Source: Beroe ovata | Taxonomy: Eukaryota > Ctenophora > Nuda > Beroida > Beroidae | Length of the DNA stretch: 64,000 nucleotides | NCBI GenBank assembly: GCA_946803715.1 | Contig: CAMPET010000200.1 | Coordinates: 71,695-135,694, forward strand | Direction of reading: 5' to 3' | Shown: positions 1-10,134 of the stretch, piece by piece | How the letters are laid out: each line of letters begins with the position of its first letter | Position numbering within the stretch: the stretch's first letter is position 1 | The notes under the pieces: model-generated | Databases searched by the model: none | What the model was told of the DNA's origin: nothing | What the model saw: the letters and a program-made list of their open reading frames with translations, nothing else | Position numbers and translations under genes: made by a program

Positions 1-183
1 TTCTAAATGGGCAGGCGCAAAGTTGAATATTGACGCTCACATCAAAGGGTGAAGAGAACTGCACTGCGTCTCCTCTAATATGGAGACATTCCACTGCTAG
101 TATGGCTGGCTATGATAATACTATTGTCCAGGACCTAATTTTATAAACTACATTCCACTGATGGACTTAATCATAACACCAGT
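1..183. other. Intergenic, no gene seen
   Basis: No open frame of note and no recognisable repeat. It leads directly into the tandem duplication in front of the FAS/PKS-like gene, so it may contain that gene's promoter, but no motif can be pointed to. Confidence 0.5.
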
Positions 184-445
184 ACTCTTGAATGTTATAC
201 GTCATGTTTATAGCGATATCTGTTATCTTGAAATTATCACAGGGTTCATTGAGCAACTGATAGAATATATTTGATCCCAATCCATCTCTAGGTATCATGG
301 AGAGTGACATTGTCACTCTTGAATGGTATACGTCAAGTTCATAGCGATATCTGTAACTTTGAAATTGTCACAGGGTACATTGAGCGACCGATAGAATATA
401 TTTGATCCAAATCCATCTCTAGGTATCATGGAGAGTGATATTGTC
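184..445 (+). repeat. 131-bp tandem duplication spanning the start codon of the FAS/PKS-like gene
   Basis: Two head-to-tail copies (about 184-314 and 315-445) share nearly all bases with a few substitutions. Each ends in the same context, ATCATGGAGAGTGA. The second ATG (428) opens the long frame. The first ATG (297) is the equivalent position in copy one and opens a frame of only 15 codons that stops at 342-344. Because 131 is not a multiple of three, the upstream ATG is out of frame with the main gene and would behave as an upstream ORF if transcribed. Confidence 0.9.
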
Positions 446-3400
446 ATAGCTGGAGTTTCTTGTCGATACCCAGGGATCCGAAACGCAGACCATTTCGCCC
501 AATTTGTCCGTTCCCCCGACCCGCTAGGCTCAGGAGACTCATCCATCATCACAGACAAGCTGGACAACTCTCAGTTTTGCATGCATGCACACCAGGCAGA
601 GAACTGTGACCCGCAGATTAGAATTCTACTGGAGTGTGCGCGGGAAGCCCTCACAGACGCAGGACTACACGGATTTCAGGGTGAACCAGCTCAGGGAACC
701 ATAGGCTGCATTGTGTCGAGTGAAGTGAGCGACTATGGGGAATCAGTTGGATACGACATAGCGGCACTGTCTGGTTACGGTGTTCTGGGAGGCTGCCGAG
801 CTATGATAGCAAACAGAATCTCATTCGAGTGTAACCTAACCGGTACAAGTTACACCCTGGCTACCGGTAACAGTCTGGTGGCGTTGCATAATGCTGTGCG
901 TCTCATCACCGATAACCGGTGTGATGCGGTAGTGGTGGGTTGTGTGGAGCTGTGTATCAAGCAGAGTCACACCAGGAAAGTGGCGATGTTAGGCGCCACC
1001 ATAAGTCGTGTTGAGGGAGGGGGTGTGATTGTGTTGGCGAGAAGGGGGCTGGCAAGCAAGGTGTATGGGAGAGTTGATGCAGCCTGGGTGAGGTATCTTG
1101 GAGCCGAGATGAGAGGGGGAATTCGCGATGCTTGGAGCAATATTGGGAGAAGTGAGGGAAATTTTGAGATTGTGTTTGGAGATAGCAGTTGGAATAGAGA
1201 TGTTGGATACATAGAGAAACATATGTTCAACACTTCACAATTCAAAGGGATGTACAAGTACAAGCTCCATACCGCGATAAGAAAAATCGGTGATTTGGGA
1301 CCTGCCTCAGGATTAACAACCCTGCTCATCGCACTTTACTCCTGCCTAATGAATCGATTCTGCGTGACGGCATGCGGCATAACAGGGACTTATTGCGTGA
1401 TACACATCACACCCTCCCCACCACCTCATCTCACCCCTCGGTACCTCACAGTGTGTGCAAAAAACACAGATACAGTGAGCAGAGTTCTGCACAGGTACAA
1501 TCACTGCACTCCAGAGCAGTGCATGTTTATCGCGCACTGCTTCTCTAAAATGAGTGGTCATGTGAGAGGTATATATGATGGGGAGATAGGTACCACACAT
1601 ATTGGAACCCCCTCGACTCGACCAATTTGGCTGGTGGTGGGAGGGGTGGGGGCTAATTGGGTGGGTATGGGCCAGCATCTCATGTCTATTCCACAGTATG
1701 CAGCCTCAGTTCACACAACGCGCACGCTGATCAATGAAGATGTTAGAGATACGTCCAATGCTATCTATAATCTGTTCATGGAACTACTGGAATTTCAACT
1801 AGCTCACATTGATCTGTTGAAGTGGTTGGGACTGCACTTTGATGGTATCATTGGGCACAGTTTTGGTGAGATAGCTGCACTGTATGCTGCAGGAGCACTC
1901 ACCAGACACCAAGCCGTACAGTGTGCAGAGCAGAGGGCAGCCAGCGTGATATTGACGCGCGAAGGAGCTATGTTGGCAGTGACACTTCCCGTGAGTGTGA
2001 ACGACCCGGCACAATGGGTAGCAGATAGGGTGGGGTGTGAGGTGGACGTGGCGTGTGTGAACAGTTCACACTCTGTAGTGATATCGGGAGACAGAGTGGA
2101 AGTGGAACGCGCACGGCGTGTATTGGAGGAGGAGACGGGAGCAAGGTGTATGGGTGTGCGGAGCTTTGACAAGGCATTTCACTCGAGGTTCATGTTCCAA
2201 GCAGCAGAAGTTTACAAAGAATCACTGCAGGGCGTGTTCCAGGGTACAAGAGCCCCGGGAAACTTCATCAGCTCCAGTCATGTGGGAGAAGAGGTCACAA
2301 CTATAGATGCGGAGTATTTCACAACCAACATGGTGGGCCAAGTCAAGTTTTACAGCGCATACAGGGACAATATACCCCCTGATGCAGTGGTATTGGAGCT
2401 GTCTCCACATAGCATGTTTTGTAGGTCTATACATGAGGATATTCCTGGTACTGAGTGCATCCCACTGTCCAGTCGACACGATCACCACATTGCACAGAGT
2501 GATGCCCCGATTAGTGAGTTGGAGAAAATTGTGGAAACTCACACAGCAAACTCTCACAATAAGAGGAAACAGAGTAACGACGAATACCAATTGTTCAAAG
2601 CCCTCAAGCACATATACCTCAACACAAACAGTGAAATCCAGCTTGAAAAGCTTCCCAAATCTGGTGGATCAGATGACATCAATGCTGGCTGTCTACTGTC
2701 GTGGGATCACTCTCAAACATGGTACGTTCCTTTAGAGGAACATTTCCCAGAGGTAGGAAGAACGATGGTCAAACCCCAAAACACTTCCACTGTCGTCACC
2801 AAGACAGATAATGGAAACCCCCTACTACTACTAGACTATCACATGATGTCAGTTATGCAGTGTTTTACACACGATGTGTCCAGCTACTCATTCAACCAGG
2901 AGATGCATGGGAGTGTTCTGGTGTTTTGTATTTTAGAGCAGCTTGTAAGAAACAGCTTAGGGGGGAGGTCAGGGCTTGTGGTGAGTGGGTCATGCCCAGT
3001 TAACTGCAACAAGAGATCGTCTAACAACTTTGTTGACGTGTTCGTGATGGGGGATAGTGTAGATGTGGTGTATAATGGAGTAGGAGTGTTCTCTGGACAT
3101 ATGGCTCGAGTGGGATCGATAGGGGAGAGCATTGATGGGGACCGGGAATCTGTACTAAAGGAGTTGAGGAAAATACGAAATTGCAAAGACATTATCTTTT
3201 TCGTGAACACTACAGCTGTGATAAGTGTAGAGTCAACAAAAACAGACCCTTCCTCGATTGTGTCAAAGTATTTCATCTGTCGATTGGATGCTGAATTGGC
3301 AGGTCAAACAGAAGATGTAGGAAAAAGTTGTTTAGATTCAGAGAGCAATGACGAACGTACCAATGAAACAGAGAACTTTATTGTGAGGAAAGCTAAGAAA

Positions 3401-3571
3401 ATACTTGGAATTCGTAATGTAGTTCATCCAGATAAAAAACTCCAGGATTATGGGATTGATTCTCTGATGAGTACCGAACTTAGTGATATTTTGAATGATA
3501 ATGACACTGGACGTAGATTTTGTAGTGAGGTTATATTGAATTTGTCCTTCAATGACTTGAATGATATGTGA
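428..3571 (+). CDS. Truncated FAS/PKS-like protein: KS(inactive)-AT-DH(degenerate)-ACP
   Basis: Single-exon frame of 1047 residues. Residues 1-330 match a ketosynthase fold ('GVSCRYPG', 'NSLVALHNA', 'GPASGL'), but the catalytic Cys position is Thr146, the HGTGT histidine segment is not recognisable, and the histidine of the usual IGH motif is Asp289. The ketosynthase is therefore very probably dead. Residues about 400-740 are an acyltransferase with intact GHSFG (Ser478) and FHS (His585). A weak hotdog dehydratase-like stretch follows, with 'DYHM' around His805. The C-terminus is an acyl carrier domain with 'YGIDSL' (Ser1012 for phosphopantetheine). No KR, ER or thioesterase follows, although animal fatty acid synthase is about 2500 residues. 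It could load and carry acyl groups in trans for another synthase. The intronless structure contrasts with neighbouring genes and suggests retroposition or transfer (inference). The start at 428 is preferred because the KS motif begins almost at once. Confidence 0.85.
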   Translation: MESDIVIAGVSCRYPGIRNADHFAQFVRSPDPLGSGDSSIITDKLDNSQFCMHAHQAENCDPQIRILLECAREALTDAGLHGFQGEPAQGTIGCIVSSEVSDYGESVGYDIAALSGYGVLGGCRAMIANRISFECNLTGTSYTLATGNSLVALHNAVRLITDNRCDAVVVGCVELCIKQSHTRKVAMLGATISRVEGGGVIVLARRGLASKVYGRVDAAWVRYLGAEMRGGIRDAWSNIGRSEGNFEIVFGDSSWNRDVGYIEKHMFNTSQFKGMYKYKLHTAIRKIGDLGPASGLTTLLIALYSCLMNRFCVTACGITGTYCVIHITPSPPPHLTPRYLTVCAKNTDTVSRVLHRYNHCTPEQCMFIAHCFSKMSGHVRGIYDGEIGTTHIGTPSTRPIWLVVGGVGANWVGMGQHLMSIPQYAASVHTTRTLINEDVRDTSNAIYNLFMELLEFQLAHIDLLKWLGLHFDGIIGHSFGEIAALYAAGALTRHQAVQCAEQRAASVILTREGAMLAVTLPVSVNDPAQWVADRVGCEVDVACVNSSHSVVISGDRVEVERARRVLEEETGARCMGVRSFDKAFHSRFMFQAAEVYKESLQGVFQGTRAPGNFISSSHVGEEVTTIDAEYFTTNMVGQVKFYSAYRDNIPPDAVVLELSPHSMFCRSIHEDIPGTECIPLSSRHDHHIAQSDAPISELEKIVETHTANSHNKRKQSNDEYQLFKALKHIYLNTNSEIQLEKLPKSGGSDDINAGCLLSWDHSQTWYVPLEEHFPEVGRTMVKPQNTSTVVTKTDNGNPLLLLDYHMMSVMQCFTHDVSSYSFNQEMHGSVLVFCILEQLVRNSLGGRSGLVVSGSCPVNCNKRSSNNFVDVFVMGDSVDVVYNGVGVFSGHMARVGSIGESIDGDRESVLKELRKIRNCKDIIFFVNTTAVISVESTKTDPSSIVSKYFICRLDAELAGQTEDVGKSCLDSESNDERTNETENFIVRKAKKILGIRNVVHPDKKLQDYGIDSLMSTELSDILNDNDTGRRFCSEVILNLSFNDLNDM

Positions 3572-3667
3572 ATCAAGATAGGATTAAGTTTAGATATATT
3601 TCAATTATTTCTCTACAATGACATGCCTTTCAATGAAATAATGAGTTAGCTAGAAACATCAAGAAAT

Positions 3668-4937
3668 TTACCTCTCAGACTTTGTGCAAATAACTTCATA
3701 GGGTCTGAACTGTTCAACAGATCCCTTCCTTATGACAGTGATATCAACATTGCTGCCCGACCCAAGATCATTAACAATACCCGCTCTAATTGCATCACGT
3801 ACCAATTTCTTAGCCTCTTCTTCCTGGGTTTTGCAATATATGATGAGGCAATTGCATCATTGTAGGTATGCACAACCAGACATTATCATGTTTGGTTACT
3901 CACGCTCATTCCGACTTTAAATTTATCCTCAAACACACTCATAGCTGCCAGTGAACCTGATCCCATTGTAACATAGGGCAGCTTGTCTGATGATCCATGT
4001 GGATATACAGAGTACAGAGCAGGACCATTTACATCAACACCACCAAGAACAAGGGCTGCACTGACGTAGCCTTGATACCTGAAATACCATTCCTTATTAG
4101 TTAACTTAATCAATGATAATGTGAATACAAGAGCACACTTCACAGGTGTCAAGTTTTGGATGATAGGCACCCACTTGAACAAATACTGCTTCAACATTCT
4201 TAGAGCACTTATAACACGTCCCTCTCTCCCTGTTCTGAGCTTTAAAAGTTCCATCTTGGAGGAGACCATCCTGATGAAAATATTATTAAATATCATGGTA
4301 GACCCAGCCAGTGGCACATCATGATACTGTCACAATATTAAAACTCATGACATACTTTGTAGTGAATTCTGTATCAGCAGCAGTCCCTGCTCCACAGCAA
4401 TATATGTTATCAGCAATGTAGTGGATCTTTTCACAGTTCAAATCACAGACAATGCTTCCACCAGTTGCTCTGGTGTCAGCACCAAGCACAATTCCATCCT
4501 GGAATTGTCATTTTGTATTTCTGATTTAATGCATAATCCAATACAGAGTTTGGGAAAGCATTGCAGATTAATGCCCTGAGCAATCCTCTCCTTTTCGAAA
4601 GAACCATTGCAAAGCATATAAAAATGCATCTTTATGGTCACTTACACTATAGATTACTCCAACAATTGTTGTCCCTGTCTTCCTTGCATTGGGTAGTTTG
4701 ACACCTTGCTTTGCCATGAAAGCATTTCTGGAAAATGTTTGATGCTTTTTAAGTCAAATGGAATTATTTCATAAACTTGTGGGAAATTAAGGGAACATCA
4801 ACAGGGAAATTAAGGGAAATATCTTTTTTAGAGGACAAACATAAACTTAGAATAGCAAACCTTCTACAGTTTTCAAAAGAAAACCCTTTTGGAGCTTCTC
4901 TCTCCTTGAGCATGTTATCTATAACAGCAGTTGCCAT
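3668..4937 (-). CDS. PSMB7: Proteasome subunit beta type-7 (beta-2, trypsin-like)
   Basis: Six exons on the minus strand: 4861-4937, 4646-4727, 4356-4498, 4175-4270, 3904-4078 and 3668-3823. All have GT-AG junctions with matching phases, giving 242 residues. The propeptide contains 'GFSFENCRR', and processing before 'TTIVGV' would expose the catalytic threonine of the 20S beta-2 subunit. 'GADTRATGG', '[16 protein letters not shown]' and '[17 protein letters not shown]' are family signatures, and the C-terminal arm is retained. The product cleaves after basic residues inside the 20S proteasome. At 242 residues it is a little shorter than the vertebrate protein (about 277), mainly at the two ends. 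The start ATG at 4935-4937 gives a short prosequence as expected; an upstream in-frame extension into AT-rich DNA is unlikely to be coding. Confidence 0.95.
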
Positions 4938-6298
4938 AGCTGAGGAGGTAATTTGTATTAATAATAATAATAAATTGAAATTTATAAACACTGCTTTTAA
5001 GACTAGCTTATACTCAGCAGTGTTGAACCATAAAGAAACCTAGGAAGGCAACAAAGAAATTCTAACGATCAAAAGAGTAGTGCCCTTAAACTTAAGGTTG
5101 TACGTACTACAATAAGGCTGCACATAGCAATCAAGAAGCTCTTAATAAAGAGAACATCTTTGCTACACAATAAGCCCACCATATTGTCCCAACACCCCAA
5201 TACACACAGTGAAAACATGGAAAAGCAACATGGAAAATTACTTAAAACCACACCACATATTATCATACAATATGATGTGCACTCATGGAGATGTCAGCTA
5301 GCTAGTGAATTTAGTGTAATAATACGCCTATGAACAACTGAAATCTCCCACACCTATACTCAACATCAGTATTCATAGTTTGTAGCAAAGTTTGAAATCT
5401 AATGTCAATGTTCATACACAGTTAATATCATCTTAATTGACCCATTTCTTGTTGAAATTCTTCTAATTTATATTATTAGCCATGCTTGGCTATCCTTAGC
5501 TTCACTGATGCCAGCTGCGGTCAATATTCAATAACAAACAAAATAGCAACCAGAAAACTCTACAAAGGGTTTAATTGCCTCATATCTGTCCACTGTTTTC
5601 CCCATACATTACAGGATGTAATCTGTCTGCATTTCTCGCGCTATCCGGGCCACCAATGATCAACAGCCAATGCCTTTTGGTGGCGCTTTATCAATTTTGC
5701 GACATTTCAGATCATATCATGATCACAGAGTCAAATAAGGGGCGCCGCGCGCATGGCATAGGACAAGTAACACGCATGCACACGTTGCACTGCGCGCCCC
5801 TTATTTTACTGTGCATGTGATTGGAGTCGTAAAACTAAAACGGAGTCGCGCCGCGCGTACTGACCCAAATACTCCGCGCGCTTGGCGCTGCGCATCAGGC
5901 ATCTAGTTATACTTATAGTCTTCGTGGTTTTTACTACTTTTCAGATCACCAAGTAAAATAAGAGGCGCGCAGCGTTCGCGCGTTTGTCGATCGATGATGG
6001 ACCCTGTCGAGAAATAGAATTTCGTTTTGCGCGCGCGGCGCAAACTTATTCTAATTCTTCGCGGCTTGCATCAGCGGTCTAGCATGGGCATCGCCAGACA
6101 ACGCAGCGTGTGCACACTGCACAAGATATCGTTTTCGGAACCGGAACCCTCGGAAGGGATAAAATTTAAATACTCATAGTCATAGTATAAGTTTAGCGCA
6201 GCTCAAGCATTATTCTATTTCTAATCAGTGAAAAACACAAACATGGCACGAGTTGTCGAGTTCATTACGGTTCAACTTTTTCCGCGGAAAGTTCAATT
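4938..6298. other. Intergenic, AT-rich then GC-rich repeat
   Basis: Positions 4938-5570 are AT-rich with no supported gene. About 5590-6125 is occupied by the GC-rich repeat described separately. 6126-6298 is the 3' flank of the TPP1-like gene. Promoters of PSMB7 (minus strand) should lie just right of 4937, but no motif is obvious. Confidence 0.5.
5590..6125. repeat. GC-rich dispersed repeat (copy 1) with foldback segments
   Basis: The block is rich in GCGCGC runs in an otherwise AT-rich region. An inverted pair, 'aataaggggcgc' near 5734 and 'gcgccccttatt' near 5800, makes a hairpin. The stretch 5983-6105 ('tttgtcgatcgatgatgg', then 'ccctgtcgag', 'cggcttgcatcagcggtcta') recurs at 39196-39230 and 39558-39655. 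A segment with 'gacccaaatactccgcgcgc' at about 5862-5882 recurs in reverse complement near 39817-39836. No coding capacity is seen, so it looks like a non-autonomous mobile element. Confidence 0.75.
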
Positions 6299-9200
6299 TC
6301 AAGACTTGAGAACCACGTCCAGAAGTTTGGCAAAGTCTGGAGTTCCCATGCCAGTGACCGGGTCCCAACCCTCCGCCACGTTATAGCCTTCTAAATCATC
6401 CAGCCAGCACGCTTCACTGTTGCTACCCGAACTGATATCTGTGAATGCACCACGGTTCCGATAAATGAACGGGTTGAGGAAACCCAGGACGGGTTTCCCA
6501 GCGGCGAGGCGGGCGTCGTTTAGCAGGGCAAATATTCCCGCCACAGTGGGGGTCGCAGCTGAGGTACCCGCGACGTTCATGAGGAATCGGTCGATGATAA
6601 TCCAGAAGTTGTCAGACATGGCTGCCAGATCGGGGAATGCTCGTTTGGAGGGGTCAAAGTGTTGCGGGTCAGGGAGCTCAGTTGTGTTGAGGTAGTGAGC
6701 CACGGACTCTCTCTGCCAAGGAAAGGGTCGTTTACGAATCGTCATTCAGTAAAAATGGTAACAAAATTTCTACATTGGGCAGGGGTAAACTCTCAGCAGT
6801 AAGTCTACCTGGTATTTTGGCATTTTGAAGAGAGCACTGAAACCGCCCCCAGAGATATCGTTAGCTTGTTCATTATCATCGCTGAACATGCTCGTAAACC
6901 GAGTTCCTCCGACCGCCGTGACGAAGGGGGAAGTGGCGGGGAATTCGGGTTCGAATGTCACCGACCCATCCTCAGACCTGCGCGAGATGATTCATGTTGT
7001 TATGCCAGATCAGATGTGATTATAGTGATAGTGATAGTAGAAACTCGCTGGTTGACGCATCTCCAACTATAGCAATAGCATATTGATATAGTTTACTAAA
7101 CCATGTTTAGCAATTAGCAATTCTAAACCGGAATCCTTCCTAGATTCAATGCTCACCTGTAACATCCTGCTCCTCCGTCTCCACTAGCGAAGAGAATACT
7201 CAGTCCCCTGACCCCAGCTTTCTGGAACTCTCTGTTTATCCGAGACATGTACTCCGGGGACAAGCTCCTCTCATAGTCACCGTAACTCACACTGAGAAAA
7301 TGGAGTTTGAGTCCCGGTGTTTGGGGGAAATCACTTATCAATCAATATTGCATAAGAAGAAGGGGTTACAAATTGATATCGGAACAACTCGTGATCACAG
7401 AAGTCACCTATGGACGTAGGGGACGTTGGTTGTGTTGCTGAGGTGGATCAACCACTCCAAGAACGGTTCCTGCTTATCATGGAGACCACCAGTACTCCAG
7501 AATGTGGTTGTGATGTTAGCTCCGAGCGACATGAGATACTGCACATCGAGATTAGCTTCCAGCCCCGTCTTACCACTGTTAGGTCCCACCACGTGATCAA
7601 CCTGTATAGATATCATACACGGGCCATGGCTGTGAAAAATTTGACTCTCGATTGAGAATGAGACATAAACTGCCCCTCAGTCCACACTCCCTAACGACTA
7701 TAATAGTGTGTGATATACCCCCAGATACTCACCGTGTTACTGTGGACAAAGCCCCTTCCAAACAGGAACATAAACTCCTTCAGATCGGCTGGTGAGTAGT
7801 GTTGTCCCAGGAACTGTGCAGTTGCCTGCGAGTTATTGGAGCTCCGTCCTCCCACAGCACTGCCCACATTGTACTGCTTGCGGAGAGTGTCTGGGTGGAC
7901 GCCGTAACGGAATCCATGGATACCGTTGTCAAGGTATTGGTAACTGCTGTCAGTGTCCAGTGGAATTCTGTGCGGTTAGAGCTATCATTATATTAAGATA
8001 GTGGTGTCACTATAAAAGTGTCGCCATGGTGCCACGCGTGAGTATAATTTGGTGAGGAGAATGGGCATGCTGAGTACTTACCTCTGTCTCACCCTGAACC
8101 GCTGCTCATTACTCGGGACCCTGTGTACCCCACCCACAAAATCAAGTGAGCTGGCCACGGTGGTCGGTACTGTGTACGGTTTGCTGGCTCTGAGCACCAC
8201 TCTATCCGACGACTGAGGGGATTTGTAGTAGCTGAATTCTGTTTCCAGGAGGGATTCAGCCGTCTTGACGCTCATGAGACAGGACAAGAAGTCTCCAGTG
8301 TGGGGAGCGGTGCAGGAGTGTTGAGGGGATATGCCGTAACTTATCAACCATTGTTCAACTACCTGCGATTTGCAGGTTGAAATGACACAGGCATGGATGG
8401 TGAATTCACATATCACACACAGCTGGCGCATAAACTCAAACACAGCAACACACGTACAGTCACAGACACACGACAATTCGCACGACGCAAACGCAAATGT
8501 ACTCCACACACAGAGCAACCTGCACCATACCTGGAGATGTCGAGGATCCGGTTCCACCAACTCCCTCACTTGTTCGAGTGAGAGGTACTTCCCATAGCCA
8601 GGGGAGCTGGGATCGGAACACTCCCAGAAGTGACGTTCCAACAGATCCACATTTCTCTGTCTGAGGGCGAGCACCAGGGACACCCCCTCATCGGGTGACG
8701 CTGACCTGCAGATTATAACGGAACATGAATGAGTGGTGCAAATTCATTGTTAAAAACATTGCAATGCATCCATATTGTAGGTACAGGCGTGTCACAGGAG
8801 CTGTGTTATTCGACCATTGCCCGCGCGTCCCACTTATGAGTTAATGATTGTCTTGAAAATGGCAGGAATTAAGCTTACCCCGCATTTATCCACCCTCTTG
8901 AATGTGGTAAAGTCTGCTTTGATTCCAGCAGTACTCTTGTAGCAGCGACTGATCCCACCAGGAGACCAAGCACCAAGATATGATGTAGTGGTTTCATCCT
9001 GTTCAACACTCAATATCCAGTATACAATCGTGTTATTGTATTCAATATTGTATTCAATTGTATTCAGTATTCAATCGAGAATATTGTCAGACTTTGTCAG
9101 TCTTTTGGTATTCAAGGAGGAAATATTGAATACTTANGGATATGCCGTAACTTATCAACCATTGTTCAACAACCTGCAAATTTGCAGGGTGAACAGACAC

Positions 9201-9799
9201 AGGCATGGATGGTTCACTCACAAACACAGGCGCATAAACTCAAACACAGCCACAGACGTACAGTCACAGACACACGCAAACGACAATTCGCACGACAAAC
9301 AAACGCAATACACAGAGCAACCTGCACCATACCTGGAGATGTCGAGGATCCGGTTCCACCAACTCCCTCACTTTTTCGAGTGAGAGGTACTTCCCATAGC
9401 CAGGGGAGCTGGGATCGGAACACTCCCAGAAGTGACGTTCCAACAGATCCACATTTCTCTGTCTGAGGGCGAGCACCAGGGACACCCCCTCATCGGGTGA
9501 CGCTGACCTGCAGATTATAACGGAACATGAATGAGTGGTGCAAATTCATTGTTAAAAACATTGCAATGCATCCATATTGTAGGTACAGGCGTGTCACAGG
9601 AGCTGTGTTATTCGACCATTGCCCGCGCGTCCCACTTATGAGTTAATGATTGTCTTGAAAATGGCAGGAATTAAGCTTACCCCGCATTTATCCACCCTCT
9701 TGAATGTGGTAAAGTCTGCTTTGATTCCAGCAGTACTCTTGTAGCAGCGACTGATCCCACCAGGAGACCAAGCACCAAGATATGATGTAGTGGTTTCAT
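6299..9799 (-). CDS. TPP1: Tripeptidyl-peptidase 1 (sedolisin, CLN2 homologue)
   Basis: Minus-strand exons: E1 8879-8997 (or its twin 9681-9799), E2 8531-8705 (or 9333-9507), E3 8082-8362, E4 7733-7967, E5 7408-7601, E6 7157-7291, E7 6809-6977 and E8 6299-6712. Using one copy of E1 and E2 the phases close to 573 residues, against about 563 for human TPP1. E1 supplies a hydrophobic signal peptide. A propeptide with '[14 protein letters not shown]' follows. The mature S53 domain carries the catalytic Glu and Asp in '[13 protein letters not shown]', the oxyanion Asp in 'ASGDGGAG' and the nucleophile Ser in 'AGTSAATP'. The late '[14 protein letters not shown]' matches the C-terminal segment. The product is expected to be a lysosomal exopeptidase that removes tripeptides from N-termini. 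E1, E2 and the 5' end of E3 occur twice around a single N at 9137, so this locus is misassembled at its 5' end. Confidence 0.95.
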
Positions 9800-9938
9800 C
9801 CTGTTCAACACTCAATATCCAGTATACAATCGTGTTATTGTATTCAATATTGTATTCAATTGTATTCAGTATTCAATCGAGAATATTGTCAGACTTTGTC
9901 AGTCTTTTGGTATTCAAGGAGGAAATATTGAATACTTA
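8337..9938. repeat. 800-bp direct duplication joined by one N (assembly or allelic redundancy)
   Basis: Positions 8337-9136 and 9138-9938 are near-identical direct copies separated by a single N at 9137. Both contain exons 1 and 2 of the TPP1-like gene and the first bases of exon 3. They differ by scattered SNPs and small indels, mostly in the intron around 8370-8515 versus 9172-9320. One coding change is present: Gln in copy 1 versus Lys in copy 2, in 'LSLE(Q/K)VREL'. Copy 1 ends exactly at the N, while copy 2 runs on into unique sequence. This is the pattern expected when two haplotype contigs are butted together. A true tandem duplication is less likely because copy 2 contains only the 5' edge of exon 3. 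Confidence 0.9.
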
Positions 9939-9998
9939 TTCAATCCTATTTACATGAAATATTTGGCTAAACTGTTAAGATGAAGTAGAAAATATAGT

Positions 9999-10134
9999 CT
10001 TTATTCATGAGGTTGAGGAGTGGATGGCAGAATTATCAGTCGAGGGCGAAGCCCGAGCTGATAACTGGAGTTGAATCCGAGACCGAAGGTCGAGGATTTA
10101 ACGAGCCATCCACTCCGAAACCGAATTAATAAAG
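9999..10134. mobile_element. Foldback/cloverleaf MITE-like element
   Basis: A perfect 12-bp outer stem, 'ggagtggatggc' (10017-10028) with 'gccatccactcc' (10105-10116), is extended outward by imperfect arms ('tctttattcatgaggtt' against 'aaccgaattaataaaga'). Two internal hairpins sit inside it: 'ttatcag...ctgataa' with a GGC-GAA-GCC tip, and 'aatccgagacc' GAA 'ggtcgaggatt'. The whole folds as a three-armed cloverleaf of about 135 bases. It has no coding capacity, so a non-autonomous transposable element is the likely identity. Confidence 0.7.
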
